Assembly (NCBI RefSeq): GCF_014873755.1
Contig: NZ_JADBEG010000001.1
Span: forward strand, 2,482,501-2,546,500
DNA: 64,000 bases
Direction of reading: 5' to 3'
DNA from: Amycolatopsis lexingtonensis
Lineage (GTDB): Bacteria > Actinomycetota > Actinomycetes > Mycobacteriales > Pseudonocardiaceae
The position numbers were made by a program, and so were the translations under genes. The notes beneath the pieces are model-generated. The model made no database searches, was not told the DNA's origin, and saw nothing but the letters and a program-made list of their open reading frames with translations. Positions 46,899-54,684 of the stretch are shown here, piece after piece; position 1 is the stretch's first letter, and each line of letters begins with the position of its first letter.

Positions 46899-47735
46899 TC
46901 ACCCCGTGAAGGCGTCCGGATCCGGCCCCGTGCGGCGGCCGGCGTCGAGCTTGCCGATCGCCGTCATGTCCTCGTCGTCGAGTTCGAAGCCGAACACGTC
47001 GATGTTCTGCCGGATCCGGTCCGGGGACGACGACTTGGGGAACACGATGTTCCCGAGCTGGAGGTGCCAGCGCAGCACGACCTGCGCGGCCGTCCGCCCG
47101 TGCTTGCCCGCCAGCTCGGCGAGCACCGGGTCGTCGAGCACTTCGGCTTGCGCGAGCGGGCTCCAAGCCTCGGTCGCGATGCCGTGTTCCCGGTGGTAGG
47201 CGCGCAACTCGCTCTGCTGCAGCGCGGGATGCAGCTCGATCTGGTTGACCGCGGGCACCGTCTCGGTTTCTTCGGCGAGCCGGTCGAGGTGCCCTGGCTG
47301 GAAGTTCGACACGCCGATCGCGCGCGCCTTGCCCGCGCGCAGGATTTCCTCGAAACCCTGCCACGTGCGGACGTAGTTTTCCTTGTGCGGCAACGGCCAG
47401 TGGATCAGGTACAGGTCGACGTGGTCGAAGCCGAGCCGGCGCAGGCTCCCTTCCAGCGCGGTGATCGCGTTGTCGTGGCCGTGCGCGTCGTTCGCCAGTT
47501 TCGTGGTGACGAACACGTCTTCGCGCTTCAGGCCCGATTCCGCGATCCCGGCGCCGACACCCGCTTCGTTCCGGTACATCTGCGCGGTGTCGATGTGGCG
47601 GTAGCCGGCTTCGAGGGCCGTCCGCACCGCCTGCGCGGTTTCGTCCGGCGGGATCTGGAAGACGCCGAACCCGAATTGCGGGATCCGCACGCCGTTGTTC
47701 AATTCGACAGTGGGAACTTCGGCGGTGGTGGTCAT
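46899..47735 (-). CDS. Aldo/keto reductase, 2,5-diketogluconate reductase-like
   Basis: A 278-residue reductase of the AKR5 group: VELNNGVRIPQFGFGVFQI, GYRHIDTAQMYRNEAGVG (Asp, Tyr), VTTKLAN (Lys), LIHWPLP (His) and FPKSSSPDRIRQN near the NADPH site. It reduces aldehydes or ketones generated by oxidative stress or sugar acids. It has a SigB-type promoter just before the ATG. The membrane protein gene lies 69 bases downstream of it. Confidence 0.9.
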   Translation of the reverse strand: MTTTAEVPTVELNNGVRIPQFGFGVFQIPPDETAQAVRTALEAGYRHIDTAQMYRNEAGVGAGIAESGLKREDVFVTTKLANDAHGHDNAITALEGSLRRLGFDHVDLYLIHWPLPHKENYVRTWQGFEEILRAGKARAIGVSNFQPGHLDRLAEETETVPAVNQIELHPALQQSELRAYHREHGIATEAWSPLAQAEVLDDPVLAELAGKHGRTAAQVVLRWHLQLGNIVFPKSSSPDRIRQNIDVFGFELDDEDMTAIGKLDAGRRTGPDPDAFTG

Positions 47736-47744
47736 GAGTGCGGC

Positions 47745-47770
47745 CTACCCGTGGCCTCCGGACGCGAAAC
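47745..47770 (-). promoter_or_regulatory. SigB-type promoter for aldo/keto reductase
   Basis: GTTT, 16 bases, GGGTAG on the minus strand, 9 bases before the ATG, so the message would be almost leaderless. Confidence 0.55.
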
Positions 47771-47802
47771 ACGGCGGGGCGGTCTGCCACCGCCCCGCCG
47801 TG
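47770..47802. terminator. Terminator after SRPBCC gene
   Basis: Perfect 14-bp stem (CACGGCGGGGCGGT/ACCGCCCCGCCGTG) with a 5-base loop, followed on the minus strand by TTT. It lies 18 bases after the SRPBCC stop and touches the -35 of the next promoter. Confidence 0.7.
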
Positions 47803-47820
47803 CGTTTCACCCTGATCGGG

Positions 47821-48282
47821 TTAGGAGCCCGGGCGGTCCACGTCGCCGCGCCAGCCGCCGGTCTCCCGGCCGCGCTGCTCGATGAACTCCTTGAACCGCT
47901 TCAGGTCGCCCTTCACCCGGCGATCGAGCACACCCAGCTTGTCGGCGACGTTCTCGGCGAAGCCCTCCGGGTCGATGTCCATCTGCGCGGTGACTCGCGT
48001 GTGCGAGTCGTCGAGCCGGTGGAAGGTGATGACGCCGGCGTGGTCCGGCCCGGAGTCGGACGTCCACGCGACCCGCTCGTCGGGGTGCTGCTCGGTGATC
48101 GTCGCGTCGAATTCGCGCGTCACGCCACCGAACTTCGTCACCCAGTGGGTGTGCGTGGCGTCGACCTGGCGGATCTGTTCGACGCCTTCCATGAACCGCG
48201 GGAACTCCTCGAACTGCGTCCACTGGTTGTAGGCGGTGGAAACGGGGACTTCCACGTCCACGATTTCGGTGATCGTGCTCAT
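47821..48282 (-). CDS. SRPBCC-family (polyketide cyclase-like) protein
   Basis: A 153-residue protein with a START/SRPBCC fold: MSTITEIVDVEVPVSTAYNQW, WTQFEEFPRFMEGVEQIRQ, and the long C-terminal helix FAENVADKLGVLDRRVKGDLK. It probably binds hydrophobic ligands; despite family names, no polyketide role is implied. AGGAGGAG precedes the ATG, and a SigB-type promoter lies upstream. Confidence 0.85.
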   Translation of the reverse strand: MSTITEIVDVEVPVSTAYNQWTQFEEFPRFMEGVEQIRQVDATHTHWVTKFGGVTREFDATITEQHPDERVAWTSDSGPDHAGVITFHRLDDSHTRVTAQMDIDPEGFAENVADKLGVLDRRVKGDLKRFKEFIEQRGRETGGWRGDVDRPGS

Positions 48283-48315
48283 GCACTCCTCCTGGTCGGT
48301 GGTGGAATTCCCCGG

Positions 48316-48340
48316 CTACCCGGTGGTCGGGGAGTCAAAC
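48316..48340 (-). promoter_or_regulatory. SigB-type promoter for SRPBCC gene
   Basis: GTTT, 15 bases, GGGTAG on the minus strand, 33 bases before the ATG. Confidence 0.65.
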
Positions 48341-48347
48341 GCGCCGT

Positions 48348-48372
48348 GATTGACCCGCCGCGCGCCGGGTAC
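48348..48372 (+). promoter_or_regulatory. SigB-type promoter for the holin/DUF3618/DUF4235 operon
   Basis: GATT, 15 bases, GGGTAC, 27 bases before the GTG at 48400. It lies back to back with the SRPBCC promoter. Confidence 0.5.
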
Positions 48373-48399
48373 CCGGCGGCCAGGTGAAGGAGGTGTTCC

Positions 48400-48813
48400 G
48401 TGATCGAAGAAGTGAACGAGAAACCGGCGGCGGACCGTTCCGTCGGCGAACTGGTGACGGACCTGACCGACGAGGTCAAACGGCTGGTCCGCGACGAGAT
48501 GCGGCTCGCGGTCTTCGAACTGCAGCGCAAGGGCAAGAAGATGGGCTTCGGCGCCGGGTTGTTCGGCGCGGCGGGCCTGTTCGCGTTGTTCGGCGCCGGC
48601 ACACTGGTCGCGGCCGCGGTGCTGGCGCTGGCGCTGGTCCTCCCCGGCTGGCTCGCGGCGGTGATCGTCGCCGTCGCGCTGTTCCTGATCGCAGGGATCG
48701 CGGCGCTGGCAGGCAAGAAGGAAGTGACCCAGGCGGTGCCGCCGGTGCCCGAAGAAGCGATCACCGGCGTCCGCGAAGACGTGGACACCGTGAAGCAGGG
48801 AGTGCGGACATGA
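48400..48813 (+). CDS. Phage-holin-superfamily-like membrane protein
   Basis: A 137-residue protein with a long amphipathic N-terminal helix (ELVTDLTDEVKRLVRDEMRLA) and two membrane helices (about 51-78 and 82-104), matching the Phage_holin_3_6 (DUF1469) group. It is a chromosomal envelope stress protein and not a lysis holin. GTG at 48400 is preceded by AGGAGG. It is first of three coupled genes; the next ATG overlaps its stop. Confidence 0.85.
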   Translation: MIEEVNEKPAADRSVGELVTDLTDEVKRLVRDEMRLAVFELQRKGKKMGFGAGLFGAAGLFALFGAGTLVAAAVLALALVLPGWLAAVIVAVALFLIAGIAALAGKKEVTQAVPPVPEEAITGVREDVDTVKQGVRT

Positions 48814-49118
48814 GCGGTGAGTTCCCGAAGAACGCCGAGGAGGCGCGGCTCGACCGGGACACCACCCGGGAAGAGCTGACCGAAACGCTGGAGGCGCTCG
48901 GGCAGAAGCTCGACGTGAAGAGCCGGGTCAAGGAAAACGTCGACGAGAAGCTCGACGTGGCCACCGCGAAGGTCGCCGACGTGACGAACGAGCCGACCGC
49001 GGTCAAGTTCCGCCAGGGCGCCGACGCCGTCCGGGCCAACCCGGTGCCGGTGTTCGCCGGCGTCCTCGGCCTGCTGATCGTGATCCGCCTGATCCTGCGA
49101 CGGAGGAACGACTCGTGA
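48810..49118 (+). CDS. DUF3618 protein
   Basis: A 102-residue protein. EEARLDRDTTREELTETLEALGQKLD is the DUF3618 signature, followed by a helical stretch and a single membrane helix near 82-98 (PVFAGVLGLLIVIRLIL) with an Arg-rich end. It is overlapped at both ends (ATGA and GTGA). Function is unknown; the family typically accompanies holin-like and DUF4235 genes. Confidence 0.85.
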   Translation: MSGEFPKNAEEARLDRDTTREELTETLEALGQKLDVKSRVKENVDEKLDVATAKVADVTNEPTAVKFRQGADAVRANPVPVFAGVLGLLIVIRLILRRRNDS

Positions 49119-49378
49119 ACAAGGTGTTGTACAAGCCGCTGAGCTGGGTGATCGGCGCCCTCGGCGGTGTCCTCGCCGGCCAGGCGTTCAAGCAGGTCTG
49201 GAAGCGAGTGGCCGGTGAGGAAGACGCGCCCGACGCCACCGACCGCGACTACACCTGGCAGCAGGTGATCATCGCGGCGGCGGTGCAGGGCGCGATCTTC
49301 GCCGCCGTCAAGGCGGCCACGGAACGAGCGGGTGCCGTCGGCTACCGCAAGGCGACCGGCGACTGGCCGGACGACTGA
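49115..49378 (+). CDS. DUF4235 membrane protein
   Basis: An 87-residue protein with two helices (LSWVIGALGGVLAGQAF; IIAAAVQGAIFAAVKAAT) and the DUF4235 ending AVGYRKATGDWP. GTG at 49115 overlaps the DUF3618 stop. The three-gene operon is probably one membrane complex or envelope-maintenance module induced by stress. Confidence 0.83.
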   Translation: MNKVLYKPLSWVIGALGGVLAGQAFKQVWKRVAGEEDAPDATDRDYTWQQVIIAAAVQGAIFAAVKAATERAGAVGYRKATGDWPDD

Positions 49379-49407
49379 GCCGGGCCGATCACTCCACAGT
49401 GGACGGA

Positions 49408-49440
49408 GGGAGGCGTGACCGCCGGGCGGTCACGCCTCCC
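49408..49440. terminator. Hairpin between DUF4235 and STAS genes
   Basis: GGGAGGCGTGACCGCC pairs with GGCGGTCACGCCTCCC almost without a loop, so central pairs must open. It overlaps the last codons and stop of the STAS gene and would end transcription from both sides. Confidence 0.6.
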
Positions 49441-49798
49441 CGCCGGGCTCGGCGGTGAGGCCGACGAGTGCGGCTCCCACGCGCGGGTGAATCTTCAGCA
49501 CCAGGTCGGCGCCGGTCGCCTCGAGCGAGCGCGTCACCGCGTGGCCGCTCACGACGACGGCGAGGTCGGTGCGGTCGTGCGCCCCCAGCAGCGACCGGAC
49601 GCCGGCGCAGCTGAGGAAAGCCACCCTGGTCAGGTCCGCGACGACCCGCTCGCCGGTGGCCAGGGCGTCGTCGAGCGTGCCGACAGTGGCGGCGTCGATG
49701 TCGCCCACCAGGGTGACGACGCGGACACCGCCCGGACGCTCCGTGGTCGTGGCGGTCAGACCGTCGGGTTCGAAAATGGTTCGGAAGATGTCGTGCAT
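49430..49798 (-). CDS. STAS-domain anti-sigma factor antagonist
   Basis: A 122-residue STAS protein. VVTLVGDIDAATVGTLDDAL opens the fold and VADLTRVAFLSCAGVRSLLGA contains the phosphorylation region; the usual Asp-Ser pair reads LSCAG, with Ser preceding Cys. It is likely an RsbV/SpoIIAA-like antagonist that could free the SigB-type factor from RsbW. GAAAGGGAG precedes the ATG at 49798, and the longer upstream frame is not needed. It lies 7 kb from the sigma gene, so pairing is inference. Confidence 0.82.
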   Translation of the reverse strand: MHDIFRTIFEPDGLTATTTERPGGVRVVTLVGDIDAATVGTLDDALATGERVVADLTRVAFLSCAGVRSLLGAHDRTDLAVVVSGHAVTRSLEATGADLVLKIHPRVGAALVGLTAEPGGEA

Positions 49799-49902
49799 GG
49801 CGCTCCCTTTCACAGCCTGCAGGGGCGCTGACCGGAGCACGTGTCTGAACAACAGCCAACACCCTGACCGTACGCCACTGGGCCGAGAGGTCAACCCCGC
49901 CC

Positions 49903-49927
49903 GTTTCCCGGCTCCGACCTCGGGTAA
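49903..49927 (+). promoter_or_regulatory. SigB-type promoter for NDH-like gene
   Basis: GTTT, 15 bases, GGGTAA, 37 bases before the ATG. Confidence 0.65.
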
Positions 49928-49964
49928 CCGGCAGAAGACGAGTTCCGGCCGAGAAAGGGGATCC

Positions 49965-51266
49965 ATGCGTGTCGTGATCGTCGGTGGCGGTTTCGCCGGG
50001 TACAACGCGGCGAAACACCTCAGGAAAGAAGCAGGCGAAGACGCCGAAATCGTCGTGCTGAACCCGACGGACTACTTCCTGTACCTGCCTTTGCTGCCGG
50101 AGGTGGCGGCCGGGATCCTCGACCCGCGGCGGATCGCGGTGTCGATCCCCGACACCCTGCCCGGCGTGCGCCTCGTGCTGGGGACCGCGACCGACGTCGA
50201 CTTCGACGGCCGCACGGTGGCCTACACCGACCCGGAGGACCAGGAGCACCGGATCCGCTACGACCGGCTGGTGCTGGCCGCGGGCAGCGTCAACAAGCTG
50301 TTGCCGATCCCCGGCGTCACCGAGTACGCGCACGGCTTCCGCGGCATTCCGGAAGCGCTGTACCTGCGCGACCACATCACGCGGCAGATCGAACTGGCCG
50401 CCGCGGCGGACGACCCGGCCGAACGCGACGCGCGCTGCACGTTCGTGGTGGTCGGCGCGGGCTACACCGGCACCGAAGTGGCCGCGCAGGGCCCCGCGTT
50501 CACCGCCGCGCTCGCCGCGCGCCACCCCGAGCTCGCCGGGCAGCCCATCCGCTGGCAGCTGCTGGACGTGGCCGACCGCGTGCTGCCGGAACTGGACCCG
50601 CGGCTCGGGCGGACCGCCGACGCGGTGCTGCGCTCGCGCGGCGTCGAAGTGCTGATGAAGACGTCGGTGGATCACGCCGACGCCAAGGGCGTGACCCTGA
50701 CGAACGGCGACTCGGTGCCCACCCGGACCCTGGTGTGGTGCGTCGGCGTGCGGCCGGACCCGCTGGTCGCCGAGATCGGTCTCGAGACCGCGAAGGGCAG
50801 GCTGGTGGTCACCGAGCGGCTGAACGTGCCGGGCCGCGACGACGTCTTCGCCTGCGGCGACGCGGCCGCCGTCCCCGACCTCACCCGCCCCGGCCAGTAC
50901 ACCGCGATGACCGCGCAGCACGCCGAGCGGCAGGGCAAGCTGGCCGGGCGCAACGTCGCGGCGTCGCTCGGCTACGGCCGCCCCGGCACCTACCGGCACC
51001 ACGACCTCGGCTTCGTCGTCGACCTCGGCGCCGGCGCGGCCGCGGCGAACCCGTTGCACATCCCGCTTTCCGGCCTCCCGGCGAAGGCGGTCACGCGCGG
51101 CTACCACCTGATGGCGATGCCGGGGAACCGCGTGCGCACGGCCACCGACTGGTTCCTGGAGCGGCTGTCCGGCCGCCAGACCGTCCAATTGGGACTGGTC
51201 CGGTCGGGGTCCGTGCCGCTCGACACGGCCTCGCCGGAAGTCCCCCACCGTGGAAAGGATTCCTGA
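49965..51266 (+). CDS. NDH-2-like NAD(P)/FAD oxidoreductase
   Basis: A 433-residue flavoprotein. The first Rossmann motif is VGGGFAGYNAAKHLR and the second VVGAGYTGTEVAAQ (about residue 162). FACGDAAAVPD (about 285) is the FAD end motif, and a C-terminal membrane-associating helix (about 385-405) follows. It resembles type II NADH dehydrogenases, which pass electrons to quinone without pumping. GAGAAAGGGG precedes the ATG. It is coupled to the next gene (TGATG). Confidence 0.88.
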   Translation: MRVVIVGGGFAGYNAAKHLRKEAGEDAEIVVLNPTDYFLYLPLLPEVAAGILDPRRIAVSIPDTLPGVRLVLGTATDVDFDGRTVAYTDPEDQEHRIRYDRLVLAAGSVNKLLPIPGVTEYAHGFRGIPEALYLRDHITRQIELAAAADDPAERDARCTFVVVGAGYTGTEVAAQGPAFTAALAARHPELAGQPIRWQLLDVADRVLPELDPRLGRTADAVLRSRGVEVLMKTSVDHADAKGVTLTNGDSVPTRTLVWCVGVRPDPLVAEIGLETAKGRLVVTERLNVPGRDDVFACGDAAAVPDLTRPGQYTAMTAQHAERQGKLAGRNVAASLGYGRPGTYRHHDLGFVVDLGAGAAAANPLHIPLSGLPAKAVTRGYHLMAMPGNRVRTATDWFLERLSGRQTVQLGLVRSGSVPLDTASPEVPHRGKDS

Positions 51267-51814
51267 TGGCCGCCGAACCCCTGCGCTCCGAAGGCCCGCC
51301 CGTCGTGACGGCCGGCGACCCGGCCGGTCCCAAGGTGATCGTCCTCGACCCCGCGGGCGCGGGCAAGCACGACGAGCTGCCGGGCAGCTGGCGGCCCCTG
51401 GCAGAAAAGCGCGCGGTTTTCTGGTGCCGCCTCCCGGCGGGCGGCGCCCTCACCGAAGCCGACGACCTCCTCGGCGACGCGGGCCCCGCCGACCCGGAGA
51501 TCACGGTGGTGGCGAGCGGCCCGTTCGCGACGGAAGCGCTCCAGCTGGTCGAGCGCCACCCGGGCGCGGCGGCCCGGCTGCTGCTGGTCGACCCGGCGTC
51601 GGACGCGTTCCTCCCGGCCGGCGACGCGCGGGAGGCGAACGAAGCATGGCTGACCGAGCACGACGACGTCATCGCGAAGCTGCGGGAGGCCGGCACGGTG
51701 GTGCGGGTGGTGGCGTCGAGCAGCGACAGCCCGGAAGACCGGGTGCCCCCGCCGTTGCCGCTGGGTCACCCGGAAGTGGTCGCGGCGGTCCGGATGGCCC
51801 TCGGCGACCGCTAG
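51266..51814 (+). CDS. Hypothetical alpha/beta-hydrolase-like protein
   Basis: A 182-residue protein without clear family. PKVIVLDPAG, WRPLAEKRAVFWCRLP, ITVVASGPFATEALQLVERHP and RLLLVDPAS follow the order of strands and nucleophile elbow in a short alpha/beta hydrolase, with Ser in ASGPFA. The usual GxSxG is not intact and the catalytic His is not obvious. Its ATG overlaps the NDH stop, so both are made together, perhaps as a helper of that enzyme. Confidence 0.65.
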   Translation: MAAEPLRSEGPPVVTAGDPAGPKVIVLDPAGAGKHDELPGSWRPLAEKRAVFWCRLPAGGALTEADDLLGDAGPADPEITVVASGPFATEALQLVERHPGAAARLLLVDPASDAFLPAGDAREANEAWLTEHDDVIAKLREAGTVVRVVASSSDSPEDRVPPPLPLGHPEVVAAVRMALGDR

Positions 51815-51818
51815 GCCG

Positions 51819-52253
51819 TCAGTCGAGGCAGAACTCGTTGCCCTCGACGTCCTGCATCACGATGCACGACTCGTTGTATTCATCGGCGTACAAGGTCTGG
51901 AAGTGGCTCGCGCCGAGCGCGATCAGCCGGTCGCGCTCGGCCTCCAGCGCGGCGAGCCGCTCGGCGCCCTTCAGCCCGGTGCCGACCCGCACGTCGAGGT
52001 GCACCCGGTTCTTGACGACCTTGCCTTCGGGAACGCGCTGGAAGAACAGCCGCGGGCCCGCGCCCGTCGGATCGGCACAGGCGAACGCGGCGCCCTGACG
52101 CTCGGCCGGCAGCGACCGGTCGAAGTCGGCCCAGGTGGCGAACCCCGGCGGCGCCGGCGGGACCACGTACCCCAGCACCTCGCACCAGAACCGGGCGACG
52201 CGCTCGGGTTCCGCGCAGTCGAAAGTGATTTGCACCTGCCTGATCGTCCCCAT
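51819..52253 (-). CDS. VOC-family (glyoxalase-like) protein
   Basis: A 144-residue protein with the two-repeat beta-alpha-beta-beta-beta fold: IRQVQITFDCAEPERVARFWCEVLGY starts the first, NRVHLDVRVG the second, and ENEF(C)LD-like VEGNEFCLD ends it with the metal-binding Glu. It is possibly a ring-cleaving or resistance protein; no substrate is visible. It is convergent with the previous gene, 4 bases apart, and is followed upstream by repeat A copy 2. Confidence 0.8.
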   Translation of the reverse strand: MGTIRQVQITFDCAEPERVARFWCEVLGYVVPPAPPGFATWADFDRSLPAERQGAAFACADPTGAGPRLFFQRVPEGKVVKNRVHLDVRVGTGLKGAERLAALEAERDRLIALGASHFQTLYADEYNESCIVMQDVEGNEFCLD

Positions 52254-52308
52254 CCGCCCACCCTAACTTCGGCGTCCACGGCTTTTGCCGAAGGGGCCCG
52301 GCTCCGCC

Positions 52309-52367
52309 AACGTCTTGAATGAGTCATTCAGGACCTCCGAAGACCTGAATGACTCATTCAAGACGTT
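52309..52367. repeat. Inverted-repeat element A, copy 2
   Basis: A 59-base element in which AACGTCTTGAATGAGTCATT and AATGACTCATTCAAGACGTT form outer arms around GGACCTCCGAAGACC. It lies between the VOC start and the LysR stop. It has the same orientation as copy 1 and is nearly the reverse complement of copy 3. Confidence 0.85.
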
Positions 52368-52378
52368 GGGCGAGCCGG

Positions 52379-53269
52379 TCATGACTGCTCCGCCGCACCG
52401 CGGGCCAACGCCACGAACCCCCGCACGACCGGGGAAACCGCGCCCGCGCGCCAAGCCAGGCCCAGGTCGATCCGCGGTACCGGATCTTCCAGCCGCCGCA
52501 GCACCACCCCGCGGCGACGCAACCCGCGCGCGCGGTGTTCGGGGACCGCCGCGATGCCCGCGCCCTCCGCGACCGCGCGCATCAGCTGCTCGTCCTCCGG
52601 CTCCTCGCGCACGATCCGCGGGACCCCACCCGGCCACACCTGCGCGCTGATCGCGTCGTACTGGCCCGGGCCGTTCTCACGCGGCCAGAACACCACCGGC
52701 TCCGCCGCGATCCACGCCCGGCGCAGCCGGCTCCGGCGTCGGGCCAGCGCGTGCCCCGACGGCAGCGCGATCAGCACCTCCTCCGAGCCGACCACCGCGA
52801 CCTCCAGACCCGGGGCGTCCACCGGCGGCCGCACGAAGCCCAGGTCGATCTCGCCCGCGAGGAGCCGGGCCAGGTTGAAGCTCGTCCAGCCGGTCTCCAG
52901 CGCCAGGGAAACCTCCGGGTACCGCGCGCGGTACGCCGCCACCAGGTCGCCGGCCAGGGGGCCCGGGGCCGAGCGGGTGTACGCGATCCGCAGGCGCCCG
53001 GTGTCGCCGCGGCCGGTCGCCGTGATCACGCCGCGGGCGTGGTCCAGGCGGTCGAGCAGGTCGCGGGCCTCCGCCGCGGCGACGCGACCCGCCTCCGTCA
53101 GCGCGAAGCGGGGGCCCGTGCGGTCGAGCAGCGCGACGCCCAGCTCCGCTTCGAACGCGCGGATCTGCTGGCTCAGCGACGGCTGCGACACGAACAGCCG
53201 GGCCGCCGCGCGGGTGAAGTGCATCTCCTCGGCGAGCACGGCGAAGTAGTGCCATCGGCGCAGGTCCAC
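52379..53269 (-). CDS. LysR-family regulator
   Basis: A 296-residue LTTR. The HTH is HYFAVLAEEMHFTRAAARLF and SQPSLSQQIRAFEAELGVALL, followed by a linker helix and an effector domain (GRLRIAYTRSAPG; FVRPPVDAPGLEV). It is divergent from the PLP decarboxylase gene with the palindrome ATAGG-N5-CCTAT between them. GTG at 53269 gives the usual start VDLRRWHYF. It likely controls its divergent neighbour in response to the substrate. Confidence 0.9.
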   Translation of the reverse strand: MDLRRWHYFAVLAEEMHFTRAAARLFVSQPSLSQQIRAFEAELGVALLDRTGPRFALTEAGRVAAAEARDLLDRLDHARGVITATGRGDTGRLRIAYTRSAPGPLAGDLVAAYRARYPEVSLALETGWTSFNLARLLAGEIDLGFVRPPVDAPGLEVAVVGSEEVLIALPSGHALARRRSRLRRAWIAAEPVVFWPRENGPGQYDAISAQVWPGGVPRIVREEPEDEQLMRAVAEGAGIAAVPEHRARGLRRRGVVLRRLEDPVPRIDLGLAWRAGAVSPVVRGFVALARGAAEQS

Positions 53270-53278
53270 CCAGCCACT

Positions 53279-53293
53279 ATAGGACCGGCCTAT
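53279..53293. promoter_or_regulatory. LTTR-type palindrome
   Basis: ATAGGACCGGCCTAT, an inverted repeat with 5-bp arms that fits the T-N11-A LysR box. It begins 10 bases before the lysR-type start and ends 58 bases before the decarboxylase start, which implies autoregulation. Confidence 0.6.
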
Positions 53294-53350
53294 GACACCA
53301 GAAGGATGAAGTCTTGGACCCGCCCGGCCCGCACACGCTGTCCTGGAAGC

Positions 53351-54643
53351 GTGAACCGCACCGAACGCAAGCTCCGCGCCCTCGCCGCCGGCCACCACCT
53401 CGTCGACCCGCTGGCCGGGTTCGTCGACCTCGCCGGGATCCGCGAAGCCGTCGAAGACCTGACGAAGGCCTTCGCGCCACTGGGCCGCGTCCAGCACACG
53501 GTCGCCGTCAAGGCGTGCGGCCTCGCGCCGCTGCTTCGCTACCTCGGCGACCTCGGGGTCGACGCCGAGGTCGCGAGCCCGGGCGAGACCGCCGTCGCCG
53601 AAGCGGCCGGGGTCCGCGGCCCGCGGCTGGTCCTCGACTCCCCCGCCAAGACCACCGCCGAGCTCGCGCACGCCCTCGCCGAAGGCACCGCGATCAACGC
53701 GGACAACTTCCAGGAGCTGGCCCGGCTCGACGACCTCGTCGGGCCGAGCCCGCGCTCGGTGCTCGGCCTGCGGGTCAACCCCCAGGTCGGGGCGGGGCGG
53801 ATCGGCGACACCAGCACCGCGACCACGACGTCGAAGTTCGGAGTTCCCCTGCGGGACGACCGGAACCTCGTGAAAGCGGCGTTCGCGCGGCGCCCGTGGC
53901 TGACGCGGCTGCACGTCCACGTCGGCTCGCAGGGCTGCCCGCCCGAGCTGATGGCCGAGGGCGTGGCGGCCGTCCACGCGCTCGCCGAGGAAATCAACGC
54001 CGAAGCCGGGTACCGGCAGGTCACCAGCCTCGACCTCGGCGGCGGCCTCCCGGTGGACTTCACCTCCGACGAGCCCGGGTTCACCTACGCCGACTACGTC
54101 GCGACGCTGCTGGCGAAAGTCCCCGCCCTCGCCGACGGGCACTACGGCTTCGTCACCGAGTTCGGCCGGTCCCTGCTGGCGAAGAGCGGGTTCCTCGTGA
54201 GCGGCGTCGAGTACACGAAGGTCGCGGGCGGCCAGCCCATCGCCGTGACGCACGCGGGTGCGCACGTGGCGGCCCGCACGGTGCTCCAGCCGGAGCACTG
54301 GCCACTGCGGCTGAGCGCGCTCCACGCCGACGGCACGCCCAAGACCGGGCCCGAGGTGCCGCAGGACGTCGCCGGTCCGCTGTGCTTCGCCGGCGACCTC
54401 CTGGCGAAGGAACGCCCGCTGCCGCTGCTGGAGCCCGGCGACCTGGTCGTCGCCCACGACACCGGCGCGTACTACTTCGGCGCGCACTACGCCTACAACA
54501 CGCTCCCCCGCCCGGCCGTGCACGGCTTCACCGTGTCCGAACACGGCGACGTCCGGTTCACGCCGATCCGCCGCGCGCAGACCGTGGCCGAGCTGGTCGC
54601 GGACGCCGGCGGCGAACTCGTCGGAGCGCTCCCGGCAGCGTGA
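53351..54643 (+). CDS. PLP-dependent amino-acid decarboxylase, LysA-like
   Basis: A 430-residue fold III PLP enzyme of the ornithine/diaminopimelate decarboxylase family. HTVAVKACGLAPLL holds the PLP lysine (about residue 55), LRVNPQVGAG and HVHVGSQG follow, then LDLGGGLPVDF, TEFGRSLLAKSG, and GAYYFGAHY near the end. It acts on an amino acid; unlike LysA the VxANx motif region and tail differ, so diaminopimelate is not certain. GTG at 53351 is chosen; an ATG at 53306 in frame is possible. It is divergent from LysR and upstream of the GT39 gene by 41 bases. Confidence 0.85.
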   Translation: MNRTERKLRALAAGHHLVDPLAGFVDLAGIREAVEDLTKAFAPLGRVQHTVAVKACGLAPLLRYLGDLGVDAEVASPGETAVAEAAGVRGPRLVLDSPAKTTAELAHALAEGTAINADNFQELARLDDLVGPSPRSVLGLRVNPQVGAGRIGDTSTATTTSKFGVPLRDDRNLVKAAFARRPWLTRLHVHVGSQGCPPELMAEGVAAVHALAEEINAEAGYRQVTSLDLGGGLPVDFTSDEPGFTYADYVATLLAKVPALADGHYGFVTEFGRSLLAKSGFLVSGVEYTKVAGGQPIAVTHAGAHVAARTVLQPEHWPLRLSALHADGTPKTGPEVPQDVAGPLCFAGDLLAKERPLPLLEPGDLVVAHDTGAYYFGAHYAYNTLPRPAVHGFTVSEHGDVRFTPIRRAQTVAELVADAGGELVGALPAA

Positions 54644-54684
54644 GCGACGGCGTACGATCCCCGGCACGCTGAGGGGAGACTGTC

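Noticed and set aside
48400..48813. Phage lysis holin
   Set aside because: No endolysin or phage genes lie nearby; the coupling with DUF3618 and DUF4235 points to a chromosomal envelope protein.
54626..54640. GGAGCGCTCCCGG near the end of the decarboxylase gene
   Set aside because: A partial CebR-like match at the end of a coding region; the next gene is not carbohydrate-related.
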